Below the pieces are notes generated by a model. It saw nothing but the letters and a program-made list of their open reading frames with translations, was not told the DNA's origin and did no database searches. Below are positions 1-14,029 of a DNA stretch of 64,000 nt, piece after piece. Position 1 is the first letter of the stretch. Every line of letters begins with the position of its first letter. Source of the DNA: Alphaproteobacteria bacterium (lineage in GTDB: Bacteria > Pseudomonadota > Alphaproteobacteria > SMXP01); the NCBI GenBank assembly GCA_028285305.1, contig JANQPV010000037.1, positions 30,838 through 94,837 on the forward strand, written 5' to 3'. A program made the translations under genes and the position numbers.

Positions 1-3590
<3,590 letters not shown>

Positions 3591-3733
3591 AAGGCGGGCT
3601 GCGTTTCGTTTTTGACCGGACACGCACGATTTGGGCGATGCTGGGCCACAACGCCGTTCATGCTTGCAGTCTAGAACGATTTATGTTCGCCCGCAACTTA
3701 CTTGAAACGCGGCAAGTACACTGTCGATACGGA

Positions 3734-4537
3734 CTAAAACACGCGCTCGAAGGCGCGGCTAATCCAAGACTCCTCGGCTGCGCGCGGTTCCAAATTTTGC
3801 GCTACGAGCAGCTTGTAAGAGTCTTGATACCACCGGCTGCCCGGGAAATTGTGGCCCAAGACCGCCGCTGTTGCCTGTGCCTCTCTCTCAATCCCCATGG
3901 CCATGTAAGCCTCAGACAAACGGTGGAGCGCTTCGGGCACATGTGTCGTGGTTTGGTATTCCTCGATCACAGTTCGAAATCTATTGATGGCGGCAATGAA
4001 TTCATTTTGGTTCAGATAATACCGGCCGACATCCATCTCTTTCCCGGCCAGATGGTCGCGGGTCATATCAATTTTGAGCCGAGCATCTCGCGCATATTCG
4101 GACTGGGGGTACCGACGAACAACTTCACGGAGACCATCCAGTGCGTTCTTTGTGATCTCCTGATCTCGTCCCACATCCCGAATCCGTTCGTAGTAACTGA
4201 TCGCCTTCAGATAGTAGGCATAAGGCGCATCCTTATTGCCCGGATGGAGAGCGATGAACCGCTCAGCCGCCAAAATCGCTTCATCATACTTGTTGATCTG
4301 ATAGTTCGCGAAAGCGGACATCAGCATCGATCGCCGCGCCCAAACAGAATAAGGATGCTGACGTTCGACCTCGTCAAAAAACTGGATCGCCAGACGATAT
4401 TGCTTTTCGGACATGTAATCGAGCGCGGTATTGTAGAGCGCCTCAACGGGACGTTCGACATATTCTATCTGCTGCGTGTTTCCCGAACATCCGGACAATG
4501 CGAGCGCGCAAACCATCGCAAACGCGGCTACTCTCAT
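3734..4537 (-). CDS. bamD: Outer membrane assembly lipoprotein BamD
   Basis: Periplasmic TPR lipoprotein of the BAM complex, which inserts beta-barrel proteins into the outer membrane together with BamA. The 267-residue product starts with a lipoprotein signal peptide ending in the lipobox LSGC (lipidated Cys17) and continues with five TPR-like helical pairs (for example ALYNTALDYMSEKQYRLAIQFF), the ComL/YfiO architecture. The ATG at 4537 is preceded by AAAGGAA. Divergent from the XRE regulator gene across 340 bp and upstream of recN by 143 bp. This bamD-recN-ligA order next to lpxC is common in Alphaproteobacteria. Confidence 0.95.
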   Translation of the reverse strand: MRVAAFAMVCALALSGCSGNTQQIEYVERPVEALYNTALDYMSEKQYRLAIQFFDEVERQHPYSVWARRSMLMSAFANYQINKYDEAILAAERFIALHPGNKDAPYAYYLKAISYYERIRDVGRDQEITKNALDGLREVVRRYPQSEYARDARLKIDMTRDHLAGKEMDVGRYYLNQNEFIAAINRFRTVIEEYQTTTHVPEALHRLSEAYMAMGIEREAQATAAVLGHNFPGSRWYQDSYKLLVAQNLEPRAAEESWISRAFERVF

Positions 4538-4877
4538 CTTCTAGTTCCTTTTGTCGTGTGTATTCATCACCAAATCCGGTTGCATATCTCACCGTGCGTA
4601 TCTCGCCGATGGAACACCTTTTTGATCGAGTGCATCTAATCCACTGATCCAAGCATTTTTCGCGCCAATGAGCCGCCTGTTCATTATAAAGATTCGATGT
4701 TGTCTTCGGACGGGGTTTTAGCCTACTTTTCTCCCTCATCCCAACATCAGTTGAGCGGACAAGTATTTACATCGCACAACTCGACCAATTCGCCGTTTCT
4801 TGGCACCAAATACTCAGTGAGAATTGTGGCCTGATTTGGGTTCAACAATCAACCGGGCTAAGGGTAAAGGGGTATAC
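4538..4877. other. Intergenic region between divergent bamD and XRE gene
   Basis: These 340 bp must hold the promoters for bamD (minus) and the regulator (plus). I see Shine-Dalgarno sequences on both sides (AAAGGAA for bamD, AAAGGGG for the regulator) but no strong sigma-70 hexamer pair, terminator or convincing small gene. Confidence 0.5.
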
Positions 4878-5303
4878 ATGTCTGAATTCGACCAAAGGCC
4901 TCTGCAAATGGATACACATCGAGACAGTGCGCACCGGGTGGATGAAATTGTCGGCGAGGAAATTCGCAAACGCCGCCTCCACCTGGGATTAACCCAAGAA
5001 CAGCTCGCAAGAGTCTTGCGCGTCTCGTACCAACAGATTCAAAAGTACGAAACTGGAACAACAAGATTGTCTGCCGGCCGATTGTATGAGATTTCCCGCC
5101 TTTTGGAATGTGACGTTAGTACATTTTTCGAGCGGGTCGATGCGGAACGAAACGGAGATATGGGGACGAGGGTAATCCCGGAAGCAAAAACCAAGAACAC
5201 ATCGGAATTGATTCAGAGCTACTCTCGCCTCCAAAATTCCGAAGTGCAAATTGCAATTCTGAACCTGATCCGTAGTCTGAATCACGCTCGCCGAAAGAGT
5301 TAA
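4878..5303 (+). CDS. XRE-family transcriptional regulator
   Basis: Small cytoplasmic DNA-binding protein of 141 residues. A Cro/C1-type helix-turn-helix covers about residues 24-80 (IRKRRLHLGLTQEQLARVLR, then VSYQQIQKYETGTTRLSAGR), followed by a 50-residue helical tail rich in polar residues. It resembles the PraR/PhrR-type XRE regulators of rhizobia, which repress their own gene and quorum or stress genes, but the target here is unknown. The ATG at 4878 follows AAAGGGGTATAC, a good ribosome binding site; an upstream in-frame start at 4824 lacks one. It lies alone on the plus strand between bamD and lpxC, convergent with lpxC. Confidence 0.85.
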   Translation: MSEFDQRPLQMDTHRDSAHRVDEIVGEEIRKRRLHLGLTQEQLARVLRVSYQQIQKYETGTTRLSAGRLYEISRLLECDVSTFFERVDAERNGDMGTRVIPEAKTKNTSELIQSYSRLQNSEVQIAILNLIRSLNHARRKS

Positions 5304-5376
5304 TCAACCAATCGGAAATGACTCAATCCGAGCGTGGGCGCAGAGTCTAGAGATCAGCGTGAGTAATCATCGGACT

Positions 5377-6306
5377 CTATGCAAGAGCGGCGCTTTGTTT
5401 GCCAGCAACAGCAACAGGCTGAAAGGCTCGGTCCGAAGGATGCAGTCCAGACCACTCCCAACAATCTTCCTGTGCAAACAATTCGCGAAGAAGCAAATTG
5501 TTCATACGATGGCCCGAGCATGTACCCTCGAAACGTCCCATAATCGGGTGTCCTGCCAAGGCCAAATCCCCAATCGCGTCGAGGGCCTTATGACGGACGA
5601 ATTCGTCCTTGTATCTCAGAGCACCACTATTCAAAATCGTGTCCCCTTTGATCACAATGGCATTTTCCAATGAACTGCCCAACGCGCGTCCAGCCTGTTG
5701 CAATTTTTCAGCTTGCTCGAAAAATCCGAACGTTCTGGCTCGGCTCAAATTGTGCTTGAACGTATCCGAATTGACTTCGCACTCGAAGTATTGTCTGCCA
5801 ATGATGGGATTGGCGAAATCGATTGTCATCGCAACCTCGAACCGGTCACTTGGATAAAGAGTCGCGCAAGCCTCTCCGTCCTCAACCATAACAGGCCGGG
5901 TAACTCGAATTGACCGCCGTGCCGCCGATAGCTCTAGTCTTCCGGCGCATTCTATGAGGAACACATAGGGCGCCGAGCTGCCGTCCATAACGGGAACCTC
6001 TCCCCCATCCAACTCTACAAGCACATTGTCAATTCCACATCCAACGAGAGCCGCCATAAGGTGCTCAATCGTTGAGACTTCGACACCTGCAGCATTTCGA
6101 ATCGTCGTCCCTAGCAGAGTATCACAAACAGCGTCATATGTTGCTTCCACCCTTTGAGACTGACGAGGAACATCGATTCGTTTGAATACGACACCCGAGT
6201 TAGCTGGAGCCGGCCGCAAGCACATACGGACCTTCTTGCCGCTGTGAACACCGATTCCCGTACAAGAAATTTGGCTCTTGATGGTTGTTTGAAGGTGTGA
6301 AATCAC
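5377..6306 (-). CDS. lpxC: UDP-3-O-acyl-N-acetylglucosamine deacetylase LpxC
   Basis: Zinc enzyme for the committed step of lipid A synthesis, removing the N-acetyl group from UDP-3-O-acyl-GlcNAc. Zinc ligands are visible as H82 (STIEHLMAAL), H239 and D243 (HKALDAIGDL), at nearly the same positions as in E. coli LpxC (79, 238, 242). I place the start at the GTG at 6306: it has GGGGGA exactly 6 nt upstream and yields 309 residues against 305 in E. coli. In-frame TTG (6390) and ATG (6366) upstream would add 28 or 20 unconserved residues and have poorer ribosome sites. It is separated from ftsZ by a terminator, so it needs its own promoter within 6307-6566. Confidence 0.95.
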   Translation of the reverse strand: MISHLQTTIKSQISCTGIGVHSGKKVRMCLRPAPANSGVVFKRIDVPRQSQRVEATYDAVCDTLLGTTIRNAAGVEVSTIEHLMAALVGCGIDNVLVELDGGEVPVMDGSSAPYVFLIECAGRLELSAARRSIRVTRPVMVEDGEACATLYPSDRFEVAMTIDFANPIIGRQYFECEVNSDTFKHNLSRARTFGFFEQAEKLQQAGRALGSSLENAIVIKGDTILNSGALRYKDEFVRHKALDAIGDLALAGHPIMGRFEGTCSGHRMNNLLLRELFAQEDCWEWSGLHPSDRAFQPVAVAGKQSAALA

Positions 6307-6448
6307 CCGGTATCCCCCAATTCTTTCATCGCTCGAAGGCTGTGCGGTCCATTCAACCGAACTCATTAATCGCCGATCACCCAAAGACAATTCCCCACCA
6401 GATATCTTGTTTTGCGATCATGCTCCGACGAGCCACTGAACAGAGTAA

Positions 6449-6475
6449 ATAGTATCATTCGTTCTGCGACTTCAA
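6449..6475 (-). promoter_or_regulatory. Possible lpxC promoter
   Basis: On the minus strand TTGAAG (6475-6470) and TACTAT (6454-6449) are separated by 15 bp, about 140 bp upstream of the lpxC GTG and after the ftsZ terminator. The match is partial and the spacer short, so this is only the best candidate I see in the 260-bp gap. Confidence 0.25.
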
Positions 6476-6566
6476 ATAAACGATTATTTCCGAATGTTTC
6501 CTTGGAAAGTCCCCGTCTGATTGTTGAAACACTCCCGTTGAGCATTGAGCAAGACGGCCCGCACAC

Positions 6567-6603
6567 AAAAAAAGCCCTCTAAAGCAAATGTTTAGAGGGC
6601 TTT
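6567..6603 (-). terminator. Intrinsic terminator after ftsZ
   Basis: A perfect 13-bp stem (6571-6583 with 6591-6603, core AGCCCTCTAAA) around the 7-nt loop GCAAATG. Read on the minus strand the stem is followed by a run of seven T (6573-6567). It begins 17 nt after the ftsZ stop and marks the end of the dcw transcript. Confidence 0.92.
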
Positions 6604-6619
6604 AACAATAAGGATCGCC

Positions 6620-8383
6620 CTAATTAACTTGCCGGCGCAAAAAAGCAGGAATTTCCAACTGCTCTTCCTCATCCATACTGTCAAACAGCTCACGCGACTG
6701 CTCAACCTGAACGGGCGCCGGAGGCTGTTCCACCGCTTCTTGTGGCCATGGCCGGGCAGCGGCGCTTGATGCCCCCGAAGGCATCCCCGCGACGATCGCG
6801 GACGAAGAAACCGATGCCCGATTTGCTTGACGCGCAGACTTCACGCCCTGCATCATTCTATCGAAAACCGTTCTTGCCCCTTTCCAGGAATTTCCATCAG
6901 CAGCCTCTGCCTCAGATCCCTCATTTGGAGTCGCTTGGACTTTTGGCTGCTGGACACCTTTTTCTACGGCCGGGTCGGCTTGGTCTTTCTTTGGATGGGA
7001 CTCTTGAGACTCCTTCCCGTGGCTCATACTTTCATTGAGCGCGGCGCCACCCTCCTGCTGACCCGCACCCGAGGTATGAACGACTCCCGCACCCGCGTTA
7101 GGAACGGCCGCTTCGGTTTTGGGGAGAGCGGCAGGCTGCGCATGGGGCTGCATCTGTGGTTTTGCAGCGCTTGGAGCAGTGGCGGAATTTTGCACTTCAG
7201 ACCCTACTGAGCTCTGGGGCGCATCCGGCTTGTCCACAGCCGCAGGTTCACTCCCACTTTCCGTTTTCACTTGCGGAGCCAACTGACGTTCGATCTGCTC
7301 CGTCATTGCGTGAACGGGCGGCTGCGAGGAAGGCTCACTCGGCCGGTTCCTTATCTGGTTCGGCACCGCGGCCCGAACCTCTTCGCCATTCTGTTCCGTC
7401 CACTCATTTTCGCTCTCGTTTACGTCGATGCCGGTCGCGACCACAGACACCCGCATCGCGCCGCTGAGTTCGTCATCATATGTCGAACCGACAATTATAT
7501 TGGCATCGGGATCAACTTCAGAACGGATACGGTTGGCGGCTTCGTCAACTTCGTAGAGTCCGATATCTGCACCGCCTGTAATATTGATCAGAACACCGCG
7601 CGCGCCCTTCATCGACACATCGTCCAACAACGGATTGCGAATTGCCGCTTCTGCCGCCTCAATAGCCCGCTTTTCGCCGCTTCCCTCGCCGGTGCCCATC
7701 ATCGCCTGGCCCATTTCGTTCATCACAGCACGCACGTCGGCGAAATCAAGATTGATAAGTCCCGGCCGCACCATCAAATCGGTGATTCCGCGCACACCCG
7801 AATGCAAGACTTCGTCTGCCATCGAAAACGCATCGGCAAACGTCGTCGTCTCATTGGCAATACGAAACAAATTCTGGTTCGGAATAACCAAAAGCGTGTC
7901 AGCGAACTGCTGAAGTTCATCGATACCGGCTTCAGCCACGCGCATCCGCCGGCTGCCTTCGAACTGAAACGGTTTCGTCACAACGCCTACCGTCAGTATA
8001 CCTTGTTCCTTGGCCGCCCGCGCAATCACGGGGGCTGCGCCGGTCCCGGTTCCCCCGCCCATGCCGGCGGTGATGAAAACCATGTGGCTTCCGGACAAAT
8101 GGTCCATAATTTCGGGGAGCGTCTCCTCGGCTGCGGCACGTCCGATTTCCGGCCGCGAGCCCGCGCCAAGTCCTTCGGTAATGGACACTCCCATTTGAAT
8201 TCGCCGCTCACAGCTCGATAAAGAAAGAGCCTGAGAATCAGTGTTCGCCACCACAAACTCAACACCGTCCAGATGGGACTGGATCATATTATTGACAGCA
8301 TTGCCGCCTGCCCCGCCAACTCCAAAAACCGTTATCTTTGGCCTCAGCTCCGTTTGTTCGGGCACACTGAGAGAAATTGTCAT
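6620..8383 (-). CDS. ftsZ: Cell division protein FtsZ
   Basis: Tubulin-like GTPase that forms the cytokinetic ring. The tubulin signature [10 protein letters not shown] is at 109-118 and the T7 synergy loop [10 protein letters not shown] at 208-217. After the core (to about 325) comes an approximately 250-residue low-complexity linker rich in Pro, Gln, Ala, Glu and Ser, then the C-terminal peptide [12 protein letters not shown] (576-587) that binds FtsA and other partners. At 587 residues it is much longer than E. coli FtsZ (383), as is usual in Alphaproteobacteria. The ATG is preceded by AGGAGG, the strongest ribosome site in the cluster, fitting the high FtsZ demand. Last gene of the dcw run, followed by a terminator. 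Confidence 0.98.
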   Translation of the reverse strand: MTISLSVPEQTELRPKITVFGVGGAGGNAVNNMIQSHLDGVEFVVANTDSQALSLSSCERRIQMGVSITEGLGAGSRPEIGRAAAEETLPEIMDHLSGSHMVFITAGMGGGTGTGAAPVIARAAKEQGILTVGVVTKPFQFEGSRRMRVAEAGIDELQQFADTLLVIPNQNLFRIANETTTFADAFSMADEVLHSGVRGITDLMVRPGLINLDFADVRAVMNEMGQAMMGTGEGSGEKRAIEAAEAAIRNPLLDDVSMKGARGVLINITGGADIGLYEVDEAANRIRSEVDPDANIIVGSTYDDELSGAMRVSVVATGIDVNESENEWTEQNGEEVRAAVPNQIRNRPSEPSSQPPVHAMTEQIERQLAPQVKTESGSEPAAVDKPDAPQSSVGSEVQNSATAPSAAKPQMQPHAQPAALPKTEAAVPNAGAGVVHTSGAGQQEGGAALNESMSHGKESQESHPKKDQADPAVEKGVQQPKVQATPNEGSEAEAADGNSWKGARTVFDRMMQGVKSARQANRASVSSSAIVAGMPSGASSAAARPWPQEAVEQPPAPVQVEQSRELFDSMDEEEQLEIPAFLRRQVN

Positions 8384-8449
8384 TTAGACCTCCTAATTTT
8401 TATCCCCTCCAGAGAATATCCTCACCGAACCCGTATTTTATTCTGGTAC

Positions 8450-9760
8450 TCATGACGCAAAACTAAACCATCGTTTCAGACCGGTCACCTGGCCCTCCGA
8501 GTGTTCGAACCCGGTTTTTTCGTTGGAGCCAATCAAGATGGCTTCGGAAGGAGCGTTAAAGGCGTACTCCAACAATCCGCTCACGACCGAAAACGCAGGG
8601 CTGGTCATCGTATCCGGTACTCCCGCGAGACGCATAGGCCTCCCTAGGCGGACATTTTTCTCCAGAATCCGTGCCGCAAACTCCCTTGCTCCATTAAGTT
8701 GACTCGCACCTCCAGTCAACACCATTCGCTTGCCAACGATTGAATCCATTCCGCAAATTCTTAAGCGATCGCGCACCAATTCGAAGATTTCTTCGAGTCT
8801 TGGCCTAATGATGCTGGTTAACAAAGATCTGGGAATTTGGTTGGCGCAGCTTTGCGAGTCTTCCCCAAGCTGAATAACCTCTAGACCTTCTTGATGATCC
8901 GTGGGGCTCGACAAAGCACTTCCGTAAAGTGTCTTTAAACGTTCGGCCGACGCGATAGAAACGGACAATCCTCGAGCAATATCATTCGTGATATTTTCCC
9001 CGCCATAAGGCACGACTTCGGAATGCAAACAAACGCCCTGGTGGAAAATACTAAAGCTCGTCGTTCCACCGCCCATATCTACACAGATGGCGCCCAGTTC
9101 AGCTTCGTCTTGAACCATGCAGGCTAAACCACTGGCGTAGGGCGAAACCACAACCCCCGCCAGCTCCAGGTGGCAACGTTCCACGCAGAGCGCCAGATTT
9201 TGAAGCTGAGCCCGAGACGCAGTGACAATGTGCATGTGCACACCGAGCTTTTCACCATGCATCTCTCTCGGATCTCTGATCGCACCATGACCATCTATGG
9301 TGTAGGCGGAAGGGATCGCGTGAATGACGGTTTCGTTCTCCGGGCTGTGTTGCCGCCTGGCTTCTGAGAGAATATGGGCAACATCGCTTTCAGTGATGGC
9401 CCGGCCGCCGATGGCCATGTGCGCATTGACAAGCGAGCTCGCTGGATTTCCAGCTGAGAGATTGAGAACAACGTCCTTAACGACCGTGTTCGCAATACGT
9501 TCGGCCCCCTCAACAGCAGCACGAATCGCCGTCTCCACGGGAGCCATTTCAACCACGGCCCCTTTTCGAATACCGTTTGAGACCTGATGGCCTACACCAA
9601 CCACGCGGATAGGCGCGCGATTACGCCCACTGGATTTTGTTCCTTTGGCGATAAAACAGGTTACCTTGCTGGTCCCGACATCAAGTACAGTGACGGTGCT
9701 CTGACGAGAGGCCGCAGCAGATCGGTCTCGATTAGATTTTTTTGGATCGGGCGACCGCAT
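8450..9760 (-). CDS. ftsA: Cell division protein FtsA
   Basis: Actin-like ATPase that tethers FtsZ to the membrane. The 436 residues show the phosphate 1 loop VLDVGTSKVTCFI, the phosphate 2 region AICVDMGGGTTSFSIF and the adenosine motif MVLTGGASQLNGA. The C-terminus ends in a short amphipathic segment (LKRWFSFAS) expected to be the membrane-targeting sequence. The ATG directly abuts the ftsQ stop (TAAATG), so translation is probably coupled. Followed by ftsZ after 66 bp. Confidence 0.97.
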   Translation of the reverse strand: MRSPDPKKSNRDRSAAASRQSTVTVLDVGTSKVTCFIAKGTKSSGRNRAPIRVVGVGHQVSNGIRKGAVVEMAPVETAIRAAVEGAERIANTVVKDVVLNLSAGNPASSLVNAHMAIGGRAITESDVAHILSEARRQHSPENETVIHAIPSAYTIDGHGAIRDPREMHGEKLGVHMHIVTASRAQLQNLALCVERCHLELAGVVVSPYASGLACMVQDEAELGAICVDMGGGTTSFSIFHQGVCLHSEVVPYGGENITNDIARGLSVSIASAERLKTLYGSALSSPTDHQEGLEVIQLGEDSQSCANQIPRSLLTSIIRPRLEEIFELVRDRLRICGMDSIVGKRMVLTGGASQLNGAREFAARILEKNVRLGRPMRLAGVPDTMTSPAFSVVSGLLEYAFNAPSEAILIGSNEKTGFEHSEGQVTGLKRWFSFAS

Positions 9761-10744
9761 TTACGCTCCCATGCCCCCTTTGACTTCGGAACGCTGTGGG
9801 TTGGAACGAGATCTAAGATACAAACGGTCAGGTTGCCGAAGGTCTATGATCTCAACATCACGAGACAGCAACCGAAACTTGTCCTGCAATTCCGCCAACA
9901 AGCTGAGTGCCACCCCCGGTCTTTCATCTGGTAACAGAACATCAATGCCATTGTCTAAACGCAAGGTCCAACGCCTCTCACCCACTCGAATCGCAGCGCG
10001 CACACGGGGCGCAATCCTTTTGTGCAGACTGAGCAATTCAACGAGTTCGGGGGCAGCTCGCGAGGCCCCTTTTCCAACTACATGCAGCAAATGTGGGAAG
10101 CTGACATGATGATCGTCTGAGATCACTTCCCCATCTCTATCGACCAAAAAGAGCTTTTGATCGATCTGCCAAACCGCGATGGGCTGTTTCTCCGTAAGCG
10201 ACACAATAAGCGTATCTGGCCAAAATCGCATGATGGACGCCTCATCAACCCAGTGAAGCGCTTCGACCCGTTGCCTTGCCTTGCCCAAGTCAAATCGAAG
10301 AAAGGACACTGCTCCCTTTACGCCCAAGGCTTGGCTCAAAGCCGCCTTTGATGTGAATTTGCGGCCGGACACCCGAACTTCATCTACGGTTACCCCCTGA
10401 TTCACCAAGAAGTTATCCACGCGCGCCGTTGCTTGGCGTGTCATAAGCCCCAGAGAACCGCTGACGAAGAGCCCAGCCACTACGAGCACACACAAAAGTC
10501 CCACAGTGATCCGCACATGTCGGAGGGACAACTCCCTTATCAAGGCGAGACCACGTCCCACGGACTGCAAACAGAAGCGGGAGAACGCAGCAAGTGCGTT
10601 GGCGAGAGTAGCCCCAAGGCCGACATTTTTCTTTTTTCGCTTTCGCCGTGCACCTGTCTTTTTCGCTGAGGAAGCCGATATGCGCCGTTTTGAGCCGGAG
10701 GTTTGCTTTCTCTTTTTTTGATTACGCGAGTTCAGCGATTGCAC
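9761..10744 (-). CDS. ftsQ: Cell division protein FtsQ
   Basis: Bitopic divisome protein linking cytoplasmic and periplasmic division proteins. The 327 residues have a very basic cytoplasmic N-terminus (about 65 residues rich in Lys and Arg), one membrane span ([23 protein letters not shown]), a POTRA domain ([20 protein letters not shown]) and the FtsQ C-terminal domain. The start is a GTG at 10744, with GAGGA 6 nt upstream and lying inside the end of ddl (13-nt overlap). Followed immediately by ftsA. Confidence 0.95.
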   Translation of the reverse strand: MQSLNSRNQKKRKQTSGSKRRISASSAKKTGARRKRKKKNVGLGATLANALAAFSRFCLQSVGRGLALIRELSLRHVRITVGLLCVLVVAGLFVSGSLGLMTRQATARVDNFLVNQGVTVDEVRVSGRKFTSKAALSQALGVKGAVSFLRFDLGKARQRVEALHWVDEASIMRFWPDTLIVSLTEKQPIAVWQIDQKLFLVDRDGEVISDDHHVSFPHLLHVVGKGASRAAPELVELLSLHKRIAPRVRAAIRVGERRWTLRLDNGIDVLLPDERPGVALSLLAELQDKFRLLSRDVEIIDLRQPDRLYLRSRSNPQRSEVKGGMGA

Positions 10745-11661
10745 GATGCGTCCTCAACAATCCACCGGCAGAGCTTTTCGAAACTCATGCCGGTATGGGC
10801 TGCTTGTTCGGGAATGAGCGATGTGGGTGTCATACCGGGCTGGGTGTTGATTTCCAACGCGATAAGGTTGTTTCTTTCATCATCGTACCGAAAATCAGTG
10901 CGTGTCACACCACGGCATCCAATAGCCCGGTGGGCATCAAGGGCGCATTGCAGCGCCAGCTCGGTCACGGGGTCGGGAATGTCGGCGGGAATCACATGTT
11001 GAGAACCACCTTCGTCATACTTCGCCTTGTAGTCATAATAGCCCGCCATGGGGAGAATTTCGGTAACAGCCAAAGGCTTATTGTCCATCACCGAAACTGT
11101 CAGTTCTCTCCCTGGAATATATGTTTCAGCCATAAGATCATCGCCCAATGTCCAGTTGTCTCCGACCACGTCTTCCGGCGGACGATTAGCTCCTTCTTCG
11201 ACAATAAACACGCCAACGCTAGACCCTTGAGCAACCGGCTTCAGCACGTAAGGAGGCTCCATCGGATGGCCGCGCTCCAGCTCTTCCCGCGCAATCAGTT
11301 TATCTTCAGCACACGGCACGCCAACGGACTTCATCATTTCTTTGGCGCGAATCTTATCCATTGCCAATGCGGACGCCATCACTCCAGAATGGGTATATGG
11401 AATCTGTAGGATCTCGAGGAGACCCTGAATGCAACCGTCTTCGCCCCATTGCCCATGCAGGCCATTGAACACAACATCAGGCTTCAATTGCACCAGTATT
11501 TGAGCAATGTCCTGCCCAACATCGATTTCTGTAACAACGAAGCCCTCATCTCGAAGAGCGCGAGCGCACTCCCGTCCAGTCACAAGACTGACTTCCCTTT
11601 CTGCGGACCAGCCACCCTTCAAAACTGCCACATGAGGGCCAGCCGCAGTCGTCTCGGTCAT
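10732..11661 (-). CDS. ddl: D-alanine--D-alanine ligase
   Basis: Makes the D-Ala-D-Ala dipeptide for the peptidoglycan stem, ATP-dependent and cytoplasmic. The 309 residues have the ATP-grasp fold with typical motifs: [13 protein letters not shown] near the N-terminus, the ATP loop [20 protein letters not shown], and the metal-binding [18 protein letters not shown] near the C-terminus. It overlaps murB by 4 nt (ATGA) and ftsQ by 13 nt, indicating coupled translation. Subfamily DdlB-like by its dcw location. Confidence 0.97.
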   Translation of the reverse strand: MTETTAAGPHVAVLKGGWSAEREVSLVTGRECARALRDEGFVVTEIDVGQDIAQILVQLKPDVVFNGLHGQWGEDGCIQGLLEILQIPYTHSGVMASALAMDKIRAKEMMKSVGVPCAEDKLIAREELERGHPMEPPYVLKPVAQGSSVGVFIVEEGANRPPEDVVGDNWTLGDDLMAETYIPGRELTVSVMDNKPLAVTEILPMAGYYDYKAKYDEGGSQHVIPADIPDPVTELALQCALDAHRAIGCRGVTRTDFRYDDERNNLIALEINTQPGMTPTSLIPEQAAHTGMSFEKLCRWIVEDASCNR

Positions 11662-12620
11662 GCTGAGCCCCTTTGCATGCGAACGTGCTCACCTACTCGC
11701 CTAATCTCCCATTCAAGCTTGATTCTTGACTGTCTTTCAACCCGTTGCCGCACTCTCTCGCCGAGATTTTCCAGATCAGACGCCTTGGCATGTCCATGGT
11801 TGATCAGAAAATTGCAGTGCTTTTCCGACACCTGAGCATCTCCTTCCCGAAGTCCGCGACATCCCGCTTCATCAATGAGTTGCCAGGCTTTACGGCCCGT
11901 TTGGTCAGAAGGGTTTTTGAATGTGCTCCCCCCTGTCCGCGTACGAATCGGCTGAGAGGTCTCCCGCGAGTGCTTGATCTCATCCATCTTCGTTTGAATT
12001 TGCTCCACGGACTGAGGATTTCCGCGCAACGTCGCAGAAAGAAAGATGAAATCCGGCGGCGCTTTGCTATAGCGATAGGCAAATCCCATGTCCTCTGCCG
12101 AAAGCGAATAGCGCTTGCCCCTCCTGTCCAAAGCTTGGGCCGAAACAAAGACATCTTTGATTTCAGAGCCATACGCGCCTGCATTCATACGCAGGGCGCC
12201 CCCAATCGTTCCGGGAACGCCTGACAAGAATTCGAGCCCGCCGATGCCCCATTTCTGCGCCCGGCGCGCGGTGACCGCGTCGAGCACCCCAGCCCCCACA
12301 TGAACTAAGCTATCATCTTCTTTTGAGATGTTATGGAAGCCGCTTCCAAGTCGAACGACAACGCCCCGGATCCCTCCGTCACGCACGAGAATGTTCGAGC
12401 CAACGCCCAAAACGGTTATCGGGATCTCATCGGGAAGCTGTTGGAGCAAGTTCGCCAAATCGTCCGCATCTTCTGGTACAAACAGTGCTTCCGCAGGCCC
12501 GCCGACCCTAAACCAGGTCAAAGGCGCCAACTCTGCACTCGGAGTAATCTTTCCGCGCAGATCCCTTACATTGCTGAGAGCATCTTGAACTGTCATATGC
12601 GCCCGCGCCGCATCACCCAT
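11658..12620 (-). CDS. murB: UDP-N-acetylenolpyruvoylglucosamine reductase MurB
   Basis: FAD flavoenzyme that reduces UDP-GlcNAc-enolpyruvate to UDP-MurNAc with NADPH. The 320 residues carry the FAD-binding N-terminal domain ([34 protein letters not shown]), the substrate loop [20 protein letters not shown] and the C-terminal catalytic region with GGSTFKNP and a glutamate in [11 protein letters not shown]. No tyrosine-loop insertion of E. coli MurB type I is apparent, so type II is likely. ATG at 12620; 4-nt overlap with ddl. Confidence 0.97.
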   Translation of the reverse strand: MGDAARAHMTVQDALSNVRDLRGKITPSAELAPLTWFRVGGPAEALFVPEDADDLANLLQQLPDEIPITVLGVGSNILVRDGGIRGVVVRLGSGFHNISKEDDSLVHVGAGVLDAVTARRAQKWGIGGLEFLSGVPGTIGGALRMNAGAYGSEIKDVFVSAQALDRRGKRYSLSAEDMGFAYRYSKAPPDFIFLSATLRGNPQSVEQIQTKMDEIKHSRETSQPIRTRTGGSTFKNPSDQTGRKAWQLIDEAGCRGLREGDAQVSEKHCNFLINHGHAKASDLENLGERVRQRVERQSRIKLEWEIRRVGEHVRMQRGSA

Positions 12621-12623
12621 CGA

Positions 12624-14027
12624 TCACGCCGACGAAAGGTCTTTAGGCAAAGCCTGTGCCCAACTCGTTATGGAGCCTGCACCCAGACAAACGACCATGT
12701 CTCCCCGCGAAACGAGGTCTCTAATCTGGTTCGCCAACGTGTCCGGTGACTTTAATGGTTCTGCATGTCTATGGCCATTGCGGCGCAACCCTTCGACCAG
12801 CCGGTCTCGGGAAATACCCTCAATCGGAAGCTCACCAGCCGGGTAGATTTCTGATACGATCACGATGTCGGCGTCATTAAAGCACGTACAAAACTCATCG
12901 AATAGATCTCGAACCCGCGAATAACGATGAGGTTGAACCACGGCGACAATTTTGCCCGGCGTCGTTGCTCGCGCCGCTTTCAAAACTGCTGATATTTCCG
13001 TCGGATGGTGACCGTAATCGTCAATAACAGTCACACCATTCCATTCCCCCGTTTTGGTGAAGCGCCGCTTCACGCCCTTGAATTCCGACAAGGCACGCCG
13101 GACCGTCTCTTCGGGCATTCTCATTTGACCCGCAAGAGCAATCAGCGCCAAAGCGTTGAGCACATTGTGCTCGCCGTGCATGGGCGACGTGAGACCCCGG
13201 TATGTCGGCGCATCAAATTGAAGGCGCTCCTCGAAAACGACGTCGAACTTGGAGCCGTTTTCGCTAAATTCTAAGTTCTCTGCACGAACGTCCGCCTGAG
13301 GATTGGTTCCGTACGTGATAATGCGCCGGTCATTCACCCGTCCGATCACGGTCTGAAGATCCGGATCGTCTAGGCAGATGATCGCAAATCCATAAAACGG
13401 CACTTGGGACAGAAAGACTTGGAATGCCTCCTTGAGAGCATCGAACGAACCGTAGTGCTCAAGATGCTCCGGATCCAAATTGGTGCAAATCGCAACCGTT
13501 GCAGGCAGTTTCAAAAAAGTTCCGTCAGATTCATCCGCTTCGACCACCATCCACTCACCTTCTCCCATGCGAGCGTTGGACCCGTAAGCGTTAATAATGC
13601 CGCCGTTTATGACGGTCGGATCCATATGAGCTGCATCAAACAAGGATGCGATCATCGACGTCGTCGTTGTCTTTCCGTGCGTGCCCGCAACCGCCACACA
13701 CCATTTCAATCGCATGAGCTCCGCCAACATCTCGGCTCTTTTGAGGACGGGCAGCAAGCGTCTTCGCGCTTCGATCAGTTCCGTATTGTCCCGCTCGATA
13801 GCGGTCGAGATGACGACGGCAGATGCATCACCCAAATTGTCGGGTTGTTGGCCGATTTGAACCGGGATGCCCAGATCGAGTAGGCGTTGAACGTTAGGCC
13901 CCAGCGAAACATCACTACCCTGAACGGCATAGCCGAGATTGTGCATCACTTCCGCAATGCCGCTCATTCCGATCCCGCCTATTCCGATAAAATGAATCGT
14001 GCCTATGTCGAAAGGGATGGTGGGCAC
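12624..14027 (-). CDS. murC: UDP-N-acetylmuramate--L-alanine ligase MurC
   Basis: Adds L-Ala to UDP-MurNAc, the first stem amino acid. The 467 residues show the Rossmann-like UDP-binding start ([20 protein letters not shown]), the Mur-ligase P-loop GTHGKTTT at 115-122, the middle-domain [10 protein letters not shown] and the C-terminal domain [10 protein letters not shown]. The start is a GTG at 14027, two nt beyond the murG stop, and fits the family N-terminus. Next gene murB begins 3 nt after the murC stop. Confidence 0.97.
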   Translation of the reverse strand: MPTIPFDIGTIHFIGIGGIGMSGIAEVMHNLGYAVQGSDVSLGPNVQRLLDLGIPVQIGQQPDNLGDASAVVISTAIERDNTELIEARRRLLPVLKRAEMLAELMRLKWCVAVAGTHGKTTTTSMIASLFDAAHMDPTVINGGIINAYGSNARMGEGEWMVVEADESDGTFLKLPATVAICTNLDPEHLEHYGSFDALKEAFQVFLSQVPFYGFAIICLDDPDLQTVIGRVNDRRIITYGTNPQADVRAENLEFSENGSKFDVVFEERLQFDAPTYRGLTSPMHGEHNVLNALALIALAGQMRMPEETVRRALSEFKGVKRRFTKTGEWNGVTVIDDYGHHPTEISAVLKAARATTPGKIVAVVQPHRYSRVRDLFDEFCTCFNDADIVIVSEIYPAGELPIEGISRDRLVEGLRRNGHRHAEPLKSPDTLANQIRDLVSRGDMVVCLGAGSITSWAQALPKDLSSA

Positions 14028-14029
14028 AC

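Noticed and set aside
3674..3688. GAAC-N7-GTTC upstream of recN, resembling a LexA box
   Set aside because: Alphaproteobacterial LexA binds the direct repeat GTTC-N7-GTTC; this one is inverted, so SOS control of recN is not supported.
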